NCBI RefSeq assembly: GCF_011947265.1
Contig: NZ_JAATHD010000003.1
Span: 496,001-560,000 of the forward strand
DNA from: Paenibacillus sp. HB172176
GTDB taxonomy: Bacteria > Bacillota > Bacilli > Paenibacillales > Paenibacillaceae
Reading direction: 5' to 3'
DNA: 64,000 nucleotides
How positions within the stretch are numbered: the first letter of the stretch is position 1; each line of letters opens with the position of its first letter. Below, in pieces: positions 1-10,081 of this stretch. A program made the translations under genes and the position numbers. Below the pieces are notes generated by a model. That model had not been told where the DNA came from, made no database searches, and was given only the letters and a program-made list of their open reading frames with translations.

Positions 1-1344
1 TATAGCCCGGTTAAGAAACTTCTGCATACGATACCGGATAATGGGGCGGAAAGAGGAAAGGATCAGGACGAGTTTGAGTTTATCAAGGATAACTTATCGA
101 CGCTTAGCCGCAAAAGCGAAACTTTGCAGAAGCAATTATTCATTCACCAACCTGAGCTCAGGAGAAGCTTCTTATCGCAGCTTGGTAAAGGCTTTGTGGA
201 CAATTATACCGAGCAAGAGCTTCGCAATCGAATGGAAAGCTATGGCTGGCAGTTGACCGATAAACAATTCCAGCTTGTTGATTTGCAGATCACCGGAGTC
301 TATGAATCGGATAAAATGAATGGGAACGATGAGAGTTTAATCACGTTTTCCGTTTTTAATATTGTTGAGGAATATATTTCGGATTTCTTCGAACAGTTTA
401 CAGTCATCAACTATCATGATATGTCGGTTGGGATTTTTATTATTACCCCGGAAGAAGCCCATACGAGAAGGAGCCTTCATTACTTTTTCGATGGCGTAGC
501 GGCTATTATCAATCGAATTCTGGATCTGAAAGTAACGCTGACCATTAGTGAATCCGTTCGACAAGCAAAGCAAATTCCGCAGTTGTTCGAGGAGGTTAAC
601 CGGGGCAAGCGTCTCCGCATCTTCGAGAACAGGAACCAAGTCATTGATTTGTCGGATTGGCTGTACAAGGAGAGGGACGTTAACGTGTTCTACCCTTTCG
701 AAACAGAGAAGGCGGTTGTTCAAGCGGTACGAAGAGGACAGATTGAAGAGGCAGAACAAGGGATCAGGCATTTCATTGATGAATTGAAGGAAAAAGACGT
801 TCAGGAGATTCATATTCAGACTGGTGTTGTCCAGTTATTCAGCATGATTCAACATGAAATTTTTCAATCGGGCATTCATCCTAGTGAATTGTTTAAGAGC
901 CGGAACATGGTGGAAGAGCTTTCGGAGATCAGGGAAGTCGAGTGGATCGTAACTTGGATAAGGGATGAAGTGGTCACCCCGTATGTGCGGATTCTGGAGA
1001 GCAGAATGGATATTGAATCGAAGCAATTGGTAGAGAAGGTTATGGATTACATTGATCTCCACTATATGAAGGATACTTCTCTTGAACAATGCGCAGAGCT
1101 TGTAAATGCCAATCCTTATATGCTCAGCAAAGCGTTTAAAAAGGTGCTGAACATTAATTACATTGAGTATTTGACGAATGTGCGCATCACGAAAGCCAAA
1201 GAACTATTATGGAATACCGATATGAAAATCAGTGAAATATCCGAAAAGGTCGGCTATAGGGAAAGTTACTTTAACCGCATATTCAAGAAGCAGGTCGGTG
1301 TCACCGCAAGTCATTATCGCAAAATGAAATCGTCAGATGAATAG
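1..1344 (+). CDS. AraC-family sensor-regulator, 5'-truncated by the window edge
   Basis: The reading frame is open from base 1, so the gene begins before the window; the first in-frame ATG at 124 is internal. The visible part has a middle domain followed by a C-terminal AraC-type double helix-turn-helix over roughly the last 100 residues, ending in GYRESYFNRIFKK. Middle and C-terminal parts resemble the regulator at 43668-45980 closely (compare INYHDMSVGIFII here with INFHDLSIALLIV there), which has two membrane segments and an extracellular sensor. The missing N-terminus is therefore probably a membrane sensor too. Its stop overlaps the ATG at 1337, but the next gene more likely starts at 1364. 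Inferred role: activator of neighbouring polysaccharide-use genes. Confidence 0.85.
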   Translation, partial: YSPVKKLLHTIPDNGAERGKDQDEFEFIKDNLSTLSRKSETLQKQLFIHQPELRRSFLSQLGKGFVDNYTEQELRNRMESYGWQLTDKQFQLVDLQITGVYESDKMNGNDESLITFSVFNIVEEYISDFFEQFTVINYHDMSVGIFIITPEEAHTRRSLHYFFDGVAAIINRILDLKVTLTISESVRQAKQIPQLFEEVNRGKRLRIFENRNQVIDLSDWLYKERDVNVFYPFETEKAVVQAVRRGQIEEAEQGIRHFIDELKEKDVQEIHIQTGVVQLFSMIQHEIFQSGIHPSELFKSRNMVEELSEIREVEWIVTWIRDEVVTPYVRILESRMDIESKQLVEKVMDYIDLHYMKDTSLEQCAELVNANPYMLSKAFKKVLNINYIEYLTNVRITKAKELLWNTDMKISEISEKVGYRESYFNRIFKKQVGVTASHYRKMKSSDE

Positions 1345-1363
1345 CGCAGAAAGGGATACGCTT

Positions 1364-3016
1364 ATGAGCGAAAAAGAATATCGAAGAACGAAGCTAGGCA
1401 TCCAGGGACCAGTCTTGGCTTGGCAAGATCCATGGGCGGGAGATGCTTCTGATCGGCTAATGAGAACAGGCACCGGTCTCATCTATCCCTCTCAGGACGC
1501 GTCTCCGGATGCCAGTACTTTTATCGGGGCAATGAAAGAGCTGGGAACCGAGTTTTATGTGCATCACATGATGCCGGGACTGGACGGACAATCGGATATG
1601 ATTCGAGACATGGCAGAACATGATATGGATGTTTGTCTGGGCAACGAATACGGCAATATTAACGGACCTTGGGTCAAGGGTACGAATCGATATGATGTGC
1701 CGGATGACGTCATTCTGGAAGCGGCAAGGTCGGGCAAGCTAATCGGGCTATTGTACGATGAGCCCGAGCATCTTCAAATCAATGCAGGCCAGTATCGCAA
1801 GGATGGCTGGTATCCGCATTGGGGAGAGACCGATGGTCTTACATTGGCGGAAGCAGGCGATAAGGTTGGCGCTTCCATATCCTTGAGAGTAAAGCATGTT
1901 CGCGAATTGCTGCAGAAGAATGGGTTCGAAGGAATGGCTGCTCCGTTAATTTCCGAGCATGTTTTCCCTGTCATGTTTCATGTGAAGGCGCGGTCTGGCA
2001 TGATTCCATGCCCGAAGATTATGAAGGAATCCTTCCAATCCCTGCAGCTCGCCACTGCGCTTGGCGCCGCCAAGCAGTATGGCCGGTCTATGTGGATATG
2101 CGCGGATTTATGGGGGCCCGACATTGGACAATGGTTCACAAGGATTTCAGGCTTTCCGGGCCATTCTCCAGAGGAGTTCGAGTCTGCCCTCAGAATGGGA
2201 TATCTTATGGCGCCAACGCATTTGTTTGCTGAAAATATAGACGCATTATTGCATTTTAACCATTCAAGGTTTGAGAAAACGGTATTCGGAGAAGTCTGGA
2301 GCCAGTTCGTCAACGAGTTCGTACCTCGGCATCCGTTGAACTGGAGCCACGCCGATGCAGAAGCGGATATTGTGCTTATTCATGCGGATGACTCCAACTT
2401 TGGGCAAAACGCCAATTTATTCGGTAATCGAGAACCGGGATCAGAGCAATCCTCCAGTGTGTTCCGGGCATGGCATTTGCTTAGTCATGGAACGATCCCC
2501 GCGCATGGCAGCTGTATGCATATTCCAGGTTATCGTTTCCCTAGAACGGACTTATACAGACTTGTGCCGCCCGAACAATTTCCGCTGGTGAATGGCAGCA
2601 CTGAGCTTTCTCAGACTGCGGTTCATCCATTGTTCTATCCCATTCATAATGTTCTCGTATTTGACGAGCATGTTGAAGAGGAGATGCTCGGTACTCCAAG
2701 ATTGATTGTTGCGGCGGGTACTCGCTTATCGTCGGTGACACTCACAGCGATTCGCAGCCAAGCTGAGCGCGGAGCTACCGTCATCGTAGCTGAGTGGTTA
2801 GTTCCGAAGCGGCTGAGGGAGAGCTGCAAGCTGGGGCAAGGACGCTGGATTGTTGTCGATGATTTCTTGGGAGAGGAGGCGCGAGAAGGCGCTTCTATCC
2901 ATTTAGGCAGCGCAGATTGCTGGATGCAGCGGTTTGGGAATAATGAGGTACGCTTCTACAAAGACAATGAAGCCGGTACGAGAATGCGATTCGAGATTCA
3001 TAGGAATAAATCCTGA
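1364..3016 (+). CDS. Unrecognised protein, TIM-barrel glycosidase-like, about 550 aa
   Basis: I do not recognise the family. There is no signal peptide, so it should be cytoplasmic. The first 330 residues read like a beta/alpha barrel, with acidic motifs at strand ends (LYDEPEHLQ, GNEYGNINGP, WICADLWGPD). The last third resembles a separate alpha/beta domain (VLIHADDSN, LIVAAGTRLSSVTLTAI, ATVIVAEW), as in the amidotransferase-like domains of some GH42-type enzymes. I prefer ATG 1364, with AAAGGG eight bases upstream, over ATG 1337, which lies inside the preceding gene. It directly follows the AraC sensor and ends in a hairpin, so the two are probably co-transcribed. An intracellular glycoside hydrolase is an inference from fold appearance and neighbours. 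Confidence 0.6.
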   Translation: MSEKEYRRTKLGIQGPVLAWQDPWAGDASDRLMRTGTGLIYPSQDASPDASTFIGAMKELGTEFYVHHMMPGLDGQSDMIRDMAEHDMDVCLGNEYGNINGPWVKGTNRYDVPDDVILEAARSGKLIGLLYDEPEHLQINAGQYRKDGWYPHWGETDGLTLAEAGDKVGASISLRVKHVRELLQKNGFEGMAAPLISEHVFPVMFHVKARSGMIPCPKIMKESFQSLQLATALGAAKQYGRSMWICADLWGPDIGQWFTRISGFPGHSPEEFESALRMGYLMAPTHLFAENIDALLHFNHSRFEKTVFGEVWSQFVNEFVPRHPLNWSHADAEADIVLIHADDSNFGQNANLFGNREPGSEQSSSVFRAWHLLSHGTIPAHGSCMHIPGYRFPRTDLYRLVPPEQFPLVNGSTELSQTAVHPLFYPIHNVLVFDEHVEEEMLGTPRLIVAAGTRLSSVTLTAIRSQAERGATVIVAEWLVPKRLRESCKLGQGRWIVVDDFLGEEAREGASIHLGSADCWMQRFGNNEVRFYKDNEAGTRMRFEIHRNKS

Positions 3017-3022
3017 ACAAAC

Positions 3023-3061
3023 AGAGGCTTTGAATTCGATTATCACGGATTCAAAGCCTCT
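3023..3061 (+). terminator. Hairpin terminator after the TIM-barrel gene
   Basis: A perfect 13-bp inverted repeat (AGAGGCTTTGAAT pairing with ATTCAAAGCCTCT) starts 7 bases after the stop. The following tail is only moderately T-rich. Confidence 0.7.
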
Positions 3062-3197
3062 CTTCATTGTCATTTGCATGCTTGTCAGGAAAGTATTATC
3101 GCACTAAAAAAGTGTTAAGCAGTCACCGCAAAACGCATTAGATCAAGGGAAACACTGCAAGGGCGCAGGTGCAAAATATGAAGATTGTCCTGAAGTA

Positions 3198-3211
3198 TGT
3201 AAGCGCTTTAT
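3198..3211 (+). promoter_or_regulatory. cre-like site (CcpA) upstream of the SLH glycosidase
   Basis: TGTAAGCGCTTTAT fits the catabolite-responsive-element pattern TGWAARCGYTWNCW with one mismatch. It lies 57 bases before the TTG start at 3269. Similar sites precede the genes at 20503 and 32940. CcpA binding is inferred. Confidence 0.55.
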
Positions 3212-3268
3212 AGTGAAATGGCGATCTTTAAAAGAATCGCATTTTAAAAATAAAGGGAGGTATATCAT

Positions 3269-6200
3269 TTGGCTAAGCGTTTCAAGAAGTTGATGGCAAT
3301 TACATGCATCGCAGTGCTTTTAGCGGGATTACTGCCGGGAATTAAGGAGAAAGACACTGTGTCGGCTGCGACAGTGAAAACGCCTGTTGTGACTGGAGAT
3401 AATCCGATTTCTACGATTGATGTATCGATGGAGAACTATGATAGACCGGTCATAGAAGTAGATGGAAAGCCGTTTTTTTATAATGGCGTTCAACTCAGGT
3501 CGGATTGGATACGAAACAATATGCATTATGATGATGAGATGTTTCAGAATATATATAGTCAAGCTGCGGCAGATGGGTTTACCGTTGTCAACTCGCAGCT
3601 TTATTGGCTGCATATTCAACCCGATCAAATTTTCGAGGCTGCGGAAGCAACTTATATTTCCGGAGGCAGCAACGCAGACACCAATTTTGCAGACAGCACC
3701 TCTATCAAAGTGAAAGGTGGAGAAGATGACGACGAAAAGTCAATCGCTTACTTTAAGTTCGATTTTTCAAGTCTTGATTCCAATACGCTTGACTCGGAAG
3801 AGGACGCTTCCAAAATCAGAATTTTTGTGGAGAATATGGAGGATGGCGTTGCTGATCTGCATTTGTACGCCATTATGAATAATGATTGGGCAGCGGATGA
3901 GATTACCTGGAATAATCATCCCGATGTTCGGAATGAGGGCGTAGAAGGTGTCGACTATGTGGATCTGGGGGGCACGCCTTGGTTTGATCCAGTAAAGCAG
4001 GTTCAGGCTTATGACTTCGACGTCACGGATTTTATCAATCAGTATGTTTATGACAAGGTGGATAAAATAGCAAGCTTCATTCTGGTTGGCGAGAACGGGG
4101 TAGGCGTTTCCATAGATAGGGAATCAATGCCCGACAACGATCCAAGCACCAATAAGAATATAGGTCTTGCGCCGAGCCTTGTTGTTTCGCGAGCAAACGT
4201 GTTTAATTATGATTGGCTCGACAAGGTCATCGGATGGTCGGAAGTCGCCGAGTTGAAGCTGGAACTTCTATGGTTCGGATCGCAAATTGTCAAAATAACT
4301 GCGGATAATTCGACACCGTATTATGTCATTCATAATTACGAAAAGATGGAGCAAGCGGATGGAAATCAGTTGGCCAAAATCAGAACATCCACCAACGCAG
4401 TCAGCCTAACGGACAACTCTGTATATATGTACAGCATGTCATTGGATGATCCAGATTTAAGAGCGCATGAGTACAATGTACTGAAAGATGTGATGGACCA
4501 TGTAGCTGAATATAATACTGCGCATGGAGATAAAAAAACGGTAATCGGCGTGCAGGTGCTGAATGAGCCGGGTTCCGGCATTGGCGGTGATCGCTCTTAC
4601 TCTCCATACAGCCAGGCGGCATTTGAAGCGGGCGGATATACCGACGATACCAAAGGTAGAATACAATTCAGATATGATTCCTTCTGGGATTATTCGCAAA
4701 ATCTTGCCAAGGCGGTAAAGGATTCTAATTACCCGGTATACACAAGAATGAATTTTCATACCGAGGAATTTGATTATGTATACCGGAACGAGAGGGTCAA
4801 GGCTGAGGGCGGCACTACCTATATGGACTTTGTCGGTTATGATCCTTACACCGGAGATATGGGAGAGGTCTACCAGTATGGGCAGGGACTAAACGACGAC
4901 AGATATTGGGAACGATATAATTATGGAACGAATTTTCCAATGATTATGGAAACCTCCGCATTGGCGACGGATTCCGATTATCTGAACCTTTCGGCTCTAG
5001 CGGGAGGATCAACCTACAATTTATATCAATATGCGGGCAGCTCTTCTTTTGGTATGCGTGACTATGACTTGACACCAAGAAATAAAAACCTGGACGGCAT
5101 CGTCAAAACAAATCATTGGCTGAACAAGCTATGGTATGATCTGGCGAGCAAGAAGCCTGACAGTGCAGGCAGTGACGCCAAGCTTATATTTTTTAACCAC
5201 TATGCGGATACCGAAGCAAGTGTCACGAAGAAAGTGCGAGGTATTGACGTCAACTATGCTACAACGAACAAAGGTGTAGGGGTTGCGGTTGAGAAGAGCG
5301 AGAAAGAAATCATTATCGCCAGCAAAACCGCTTCCACCTTTACACTCAAGGATATGCTGTCTTACGGTCCGGTAACGATGACGAGCGGCTATTATGACAA
5401 AGATGCCAATTGGATATCGACAGGGGATAAGGCCTATAGCATTGATGGCACGGATCTGGCAGTTGCGATGGATGAATATGAAGTGGTGAAGGTAACGGCG
5501 GCTAATCCGCTTCCTGCCCTGGACACTGCATACGTGATTCATGAAGATTTTAATGAATTGTCCGAGCAATGGACGATTAGCAATGCAGGCGGAAGTGCAG
5601 CGCTTGCGGCTGTTCCTGGCGTGGTGGATCAAAGCTTGCAGATTACGTCTGGCTCGCAAGGACAAACCTCTGCCGAGCAAGCTTTCGCCCCATTGAGCGG
5701 AGATGTGAAGATTCAGGCGAGACTTCTTCCGGGGCAAACGGGCAAATGGTTTGGCGGACCTTATGTTTATGACAGCGAAGGCAACTCGCTTGTCGAGGTT
5801 GCTTTTGACGCGTCCAACCAGATTGTATACAGAAGCGGCAACGGAAATTGGACATCTGTGCAGCAGTATACGGACAGAACCTGGTTTGAAATTGGAATCG
5901 TCATTCATACGGAATCCAATACATTTGATGTTTCTGTAAACGACAAAGCGTCTGTGACTGGGGCGCCGCTGGCTATGCCTGCAGCGGATGTTGCCAAAAT
6001 CAAATTTTTGGCGGAAAAGGGAGCTGCTGCAGTCCATGTCGATCAAATCAAGGTGTATCAGGATCGTATCATCCCTACTGGTATTAGCGGAAACTTGCTG
6101 GCGTATGTGGAGCAATTTGAAGAAGATGGGGGCATTGCGACTGCGGAAGCCGCAAATCAGTTGAAGAATGAATTGAGTCAAGCTGCTGGCTACGAAGCGG

Positions 6201-9200
6201 AAGGCGAGAATGGCAATGTGGTGACAAGTTTGCGCGCCTTCATCACTTTATTGAATGAGCAGAAGGAGCAAGAACTTATAAACGGGTCCGCGTATGAAAC
6301 ACTTACGGCCGTAACATCATCGTTATCCCGTTCTCTGTTTAAGGCTGAAGCAGAGCTGATTCCGTCGAAAAAAAATGTGTTGCCCGGAGAAAGCTTCGAT
6401 ATTCAGGCGATCGTACACAATGCCGGCGAGGTAAATCTGGAGAGCGCCGAAGTTTCCTTGCAAATACCTGAAGGATGGGATGCGGTTGCTCAAGAAGCGA
6501 TGTCTGGAGAGCCGATATTGCCAGGAAGCAGCGCAAGCCAGACATTCCGAGTTACCGTATCGGATCAACAGTCTCAGATCCATGCAGCTCCGATATCGGT
6601 AACCGCTCATTATCAGGTTGTCGGCGGTCTGGCCGAAGTGCAAGCGCAAACCTTCGTGGCCGTGGCCCCGCAGTTAACCATTACGGAGATGAAGGTGACA
6701 CCGGAAATTGTGGAGCCAGGCGAGGTTGCCAAGCTGAGCATCACTTATCAGAATAACGCCGACGCGCCGGCAGAGGGCTTGCTGACTGTTGAAGCTCCTG
6801 CAGAATGGCAAGTAGCGCCGTCGGACCGTACGTACAACTTGTCAGGAGGTCAAGAACAGACTGTCGAATTTGATGTGATCCCTTCGCCGGATGCAGTGAT
6901 TTCAAAAGCGGATCTGCTGGCAAGCTTCTCCTCCGACGGGGCTGTTAGCGCGCAGAGCAGTGTCACTGTTCAATTGGACTTGCCTATACTAACGACGGAG
7001 GATGCAAGCGATAATCCTGTCACTGGCACACTAGCCGGACATGTTGTTGAAGGCGTTTCCGGAAATGCGATTGAAGGCTACGTGGAGCTTCCCGATGCGG
7101 ACAAGCTGGATATAAGCGGTAAGAGCTCGCTTACATTGGAGCTGTGGGTGAAGCCGGAGGTGAACGATGGATCGGTAGCTATCATCGCCAAAGGAGATAT
7201 GCAATACACGATCAAAGTGAAGGATAGCTCTAATTTGCAGTTTTTCATCTACAGTGGAGGATGGAGAAGCGTTACCGTACCGCTTCCGCAGGATTGGGTT
7301 GGCAACTGGCATCATATTGCGGGCGTTTATGACCAATCAAACGTTATGCTCTATATAGACGAAGCAAGAGCTGGAGTTCTATCCTCAAGCAATCGCAGCA
7401 TTAATAGCGTGGATTACCCCCTTAATATCGGTCGCTCAGCTTCGACTCCAACGGCGGATCTATTCAAGGGAGCGATTGATCAGGTGCGACTCTACAATAA
7501 GGCACTGTCTGAAGCTGAATTGAGCAATTCGAGTCGTCAGCCCGATGCCAATACGGTATTATGGATGGATTTCGATGCGTTTCAAGCTCAGGTTGCCAGT
7601 GAAGACGCACAGGACATTCATGATGCGGCAAGAGCTATTGCCGGAAATAGTTATTCTGTCGATGAAGCAGATGCAACTAACGAATCAACAGTGACAGCGG
7701 CGATTCTTGGTCAGTTAAACGAACTTGAGGAAATGAGCGCTGCAAGCGTTACGGCAAGCGAAATAAAGATTGTTTCATTCACGCCGGCTGCATTGGGGAA
7801 GGACGGCAGCTTCACCTTCACCGCAACGCTGGCCAAAGGTGCGGACACAGGAAAAGTATCCGCTGTAGGAACGATTGTTGCCGCCGCCGATACAACGCCG
7901 CCAGTGATAACGCTGAATGGTCAAGCTGAGGTGACGATTCCGCTGAATGGTGAATATACAGATGCGGGAGCGACAGCCATCGATGATCGAGAAGGAGATA
8001 TTTCCTATCTTATTGAAGCTTCGATCACCTATAATGGCGAACCTCTGGAACAGGCGATCGATACGGGCATAGCAGGCGAGTATACGTACCATTACAATGT
8101 TAGCGATGCGGCAGGCAACACCGCTCAGGAAGTGACCAGAATGTTGATTATTCAAGAGGATGGAGAGAGTACTCCCGATACTGTTCTGCCGGTCATCACG
8201 CTGAGTGGACTGACAGTGGTCGAAGTTACCTATGGCGCAAGCTACAACGATATGGGAGCAACGGCTGTCGATGATCGGGACGGAGATCTTACAACGGCGA
8301 TTACGTCCCTGATAACGTATAATGACGAAGTAGTAGAGGCTATTGATACAGAGGTTCCAGGGACATATCTGCTCGTTTACAATGTCAGCGATGCAGCGGG
8401 CAATGCAGCGGAGCCGGTCACAAGAACCGTTATTGTAAATGAACAGCAGCAGGAGCCGGACGATGCTGAGGCAATCAGCGAAGCCAAAAGCATTATTGAA
8501 GAGGCAACTTACTTTGTTAATGAAGGAACCGCAAACACGCAAGAAGCAGTTGATGAATGGTTATTCAGCCAGATCGCTGGTCTTGCAGGACTGGAAGCAA
8601 CCGGGGTGACGGTGGGCGATCTAACCGTTTCGGATTTCACTGCGGCAGCAGACGGAACGGACGGTAGCTTCGCTTTTACGGCAACATTAAGTAAGGGGGA
8701 AGAAACGAGCGCGGTTGCAGGCAATGGAATCATTTCGGCTGCGCCAGTTGACACTCAGCCGACACCGACACCGACACCAACACCAACGCCAAGCACAACG
8801 GCAAGTCCAAGCGTCTCGCCAGTCCCTACGCATCCCGTGCTTGGAGCGGATGATCTGACTGACGATGGGAACGGTGCGAAGACAGTGCAAGTGTCGGAGG
8901 ATCAGGACATCATCTTCCTTCCGGGCGACGTTGCCGACCTGATCGGCGATAACGCTTTGCGCTTGAACAAGAAGGGACTATCCATAGTGGTTCCGAATGC
9001 GATGCTGAATCAACTGCAGCAGCAAGCTGAGGATCACAATGCAAACTCCGTTCAGGTAGATATCGCGGCTGCTCAAACGAAGCAAGCATTAGGATCATTG
9101 GTCAATAAAGCGAATAGAAGCGAGACTGTTCAACTGACGGCGGCAAGCAAGTTGTACCGAATCGGACTCTCGGGAGCTGCTAACGAAGAAGAGGATCAGG

Positions 9201-9955
9201 CTTTGAATGACTGGGCGCAGCCGATTACCCTTGTGTTCGACATCGATCCATCCGTCGATGCGAGCTTGCTCGGCGTGTATAGAATTGCATCGGATGGAAG
9301 TATGCAGTATGTTGGAGGTAAGATGGCAAATGGAACCATGATCGTGGAAGCAAATGAAGCAGGTTCCTATGCCATACTGGAGTACAACAAATTGTTCGAG
9401 GACGTGCCGCCAACCATGTGGGCCAGCGCAGTGATTAAGCAAATGGCGGCTAAGCACATTATAGAAGGCGTATCCGACACGCAGTTTAATTCGCAGGGGA
9501 TTGTGACACGCGCTCAATTTGCGACGATGATTGCAAGAGCGCTGGATTTGAAAGCAACCGACGGAGCGAGCTATAGCGATGTTGGCGTCGATGACTGGTA
9601 TGCCGCAGCGGTTGCGGCGGCAAGCGAAGCGGGCATTGTTCAAGGACAAGGAACGGGCAACTTCGCTCCGGATGCAACCGTATCTCGAGAGGAAATGGCC
9701 GTGATGCTGGCAAGAGCTTACGCTTATGTAACCGGTGAAGCAGTGAAATCAAACGATGGTCAATCCTTTGCCGATTCCGCTCATATAAGCAATTGGGCGC
9801 AAGAGGCAAGCGAGTTTGCGAAAAGCATTGGTTTGATTAACGGACGAAATGACAACATCTTTGCGCCGAAAGAGCAATCGACCCGTGCGGAAAGCGCGCA
9901 GGCAATCGCGAATTTGTTAAAGCTTATGTACCAGGAGGGAAACACCATTTCCTGA
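3269..9955 (+). CDS. SLH-anchored multidomain glycosidase (GH35/GH42-like), 2228 aa
   Basis: Exported, cell-wall-anchored enzyme. A signal peptide (residues 1-34, ending VSAAT) leads into a beta-galactosidase-like TIM barrel. The barrel appears interrupted at about residues 122-310 by a DNRLRE/CBM96-type beta domain (ISGGSNADTNFADST, YFKFDFSSL, ITWNNHP). It resumes with the candidate acid/base in LNEPG (Glu433) and candidate nucleophile in METSA (Glu561). Then follow a jelly-roll domain (about 755-930), two NEW3-type beta domains (about 1025-1240), a LamG domain (about 1255-1420), two DUF5011-like Ig domains (about 1540-1730) flanked by a repeated alpha/beta module, a Pro-Thr linker, a pre-SLH domain and three SLH repeats (about 2040-2228). 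Start is TTG 3269 with AAAGGGAGG eight bases upstream. Exact substrate is unknown; beta-galactan or arabinogalactan side chains are plausible. Confidence 0.8.
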   Translation: MAKRFKKLMAITCIAVLLAGLLPGIKEKDTVSAATVKTPVVTGDNPISTIDVSMENYDRPVIEVDGKPFFYNGVQLRSDWIRNNMHYDDEMFQNIYSQAAADGFTVVNSQLYWLHIQPDQIFEAAEATYISGGSNADTNFADSTSIKVKGGEDDDEKSIAYFKFDFSSLDSNTLDSEEDASKIRIFVENMEDGVADLHLYAIMNNDWAADEITWNNHPDVRNEGVEGVDYVDLGGTPWFDPVKQVQAYDFDVTDFINQYVYDKVDKIASFILVGENGVGVSIDRESMPDNDPSTNKNIGLAPSLVVSRANVFNYDWLDKVIGWSEVAELKLELLWFGSQIVKITADNSTPYYVIHNYEKMEQADGNQLAKIRTSTNAVSLTDNSVYMYSMSLDDPDLRAHEYNVLKDVMDHVAEYNTAHGDKKTVIGVQVLNEPGSGIGGDRSYSPYSQAAFEAGGYTDDTKGRIQFRYDSFWDYSQNLAKAVKDSNYPVYTRMNFHTEEFDYVYRNERVKAEGGTTYMDFVGYDPYTGDMGEVYQYGQGLNDDRYWERYNYGTNFPMIMETSALATDSDYLNLSALAGGSTYNLYQYAGSSSFGMRDYDLTPRNKNLDGIVKTNHWLNKLWYDLASKKPDSAGSDAKLIFFNHYADTEASVTKKVRGIDVNYATTNKGVGVAVEKSEKEIIIASKTASTFTLKDMLSYGPVTMTSGYYDKDANWISTGDKAYSIDGTDLAVAMDEYEVVKVTAANPLPALDTAYVIHEDFNELSEQWTISNAGGSAALAAVPGVVDQSLQITSGSQGQTSAEQAFAPLSGDVKIQARLLPGQTGKWFGGPYVYDSEGNSLVEVAFDASNQIVYRSGNGNWTSVQQYTDRTWFEIGIVIHTESNTFDVSVNDKASVTGAPLAMPAADVAKIKFLAEKGAAAVHVDQIKVYQDRIIPTGISGNLLAYVEQFEEDGGIATAEAANQLKNELSQAAGYEAEGENGNVVTSLRAFITLLNEQKEQELINGSAYETLTAVTSSLSRSLFKAEAELIPSKKNVLPGESFDIQAIVHNAGEVNLESAEVSLQIPEGWDAVAQEAMSGEPILPGSSASQTFRVTVSDQQSQIHAAPISVTAHYQVVGGLAEVQAQTFVAVAPQLTITEMKVTPEIVEPGEVAKLSITYQNNADAPAEGLLTVEAPAEWQVAPSDRTYNLSGGQEQTVEFDVIPSPDAVISKADLLASFSSDGAVSAQSSVTVQLDLPILTTEDASDNPVTGTLAGHVVEGVSGNAIEGYVELPDADKLDISGKSSLTLELWVKPEVNDGSVAIIAKGDMQYTIKVKDSSNLQFFIYSGGWRSVTVPLPQDWVGNWHHIAGVYDQSNVMLYIDEARAGVLSSSNRSINSVDYPLNIGRSASTPTADLFKGAIDQVRLYNKALSEAELSNSSRQPDANTVLWMDFDAFQAQVASEDAQDIHDAARAIAGNSYSVDEADATNESTVTAAILGQLNELEEMSAASVTASEIKIVSFTPAALGKDGSFTFTATLAKGADTGKVSAVGTIVAAADTTPPVITLNGQAEVTIPLNGEYTDAGATAIDDREGDISYLIEASITYNGEPLEQAIDTGIAGEYTYHYNVSDAAGNTAQEVTRMLIIQEDGESTPDTVLPVITLSGLTVVEVTYGASYNDMGATAVDDRDGDLTTAITSLITYNDEVVEAIDTEVPGTYLLVYNVSDAAGNAAEPVTRTVIVNEQQQEPDDAEAISEAKSIIEEATYFVNEGTANTQEAVDEWLFSQIAGLAGLEATGVTVGDLTVSDFTAAADGTDGSFAFTATLSKGEETSAVAGNGIISAAPVDTQPTPTPTPTPTPSTTASPSVSPVPTHPVLGADDLTDDGNGAKTVQVSEDQDIIFLPGDVADLIGDNALRLNKKGLSIVVPNAMLNQLQQQAEDHNANSVQVDIAAAQTKQALGSLVNKANRSETVQLTAASKLYRIGLSGAANEEEDQALNDWAQPITLVFDIDPSVDASLLGVYRIASDGSMQYVGGKMANGTMIVEANEAGSYAILEYNKLFEDVPPTMWASAVIKQMAAKHIIEGVSDTQFNSQGIVTRAQFATMIARALDLKATDGASYSDVGVDDWYAAAVAAASEAGIVQGQGTGNFAPDATVSREEMAVMLARAYAYVTGEAVKSNDGQSFADSAHISNWAQEASEFAKSIGLINGRNDNIFAPKEQSTRAESAQAIANLLKLMYQEGNTIS
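8759..8791 (+). repeat. Pro-Thr coding microrepeat (linker)
   Basis: A run of CCR-ACR codons encodes alternating Pro-Thr at residues 1831-1841 of the SLH glycosidase. It joins the Ig-like region to the pre-SLH domain and is a typical flexible surface-protein linker. Confidence 0.85.
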
Positions 9956-9963
9956 TCGGCAAA

Positions 9964-10001
9964 GACGGGCAGATTTCGAGTAATTTCGAAGTCAGCCTGT
10001 C
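9964..10001 (+). terminator. Weak hairpin after the SLH glycosidase
   Basis: GACGGGC (9964-9970) pairs with GCCTGTC (9995-10001) with one wobble, and a short inner TTCGA/TCGAA stem can add to it. The tail TCTCTTCGTTCTTG is only partly T-rich, so read-through into the acetylesterase is possible. Confidence 0.4.
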
Positions 10002-10081
10002 TCTCTTCGTTCTTGCCAGCTATGAAAAATGCAAGGTATAAGTTACCATAAAGAGTATATAACAAGTAGGAGGAAGTTAAA

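Noticed and set aside
5129..6181. 350-codon open frame on the - strand inside the SLH glycosidase gene
   Set aside because: It lies fully antisense to a domain-rich gene, has no ribosome site and a low-complexity translation rich in Arg, Ile and His; it is a shadow.
8759..8791. Short tandem repeat considered as CRISPR or VNTR-type element
   Set aside because: It is a Pro-Thr linker in the coding frame of a surface protein; no spacers.
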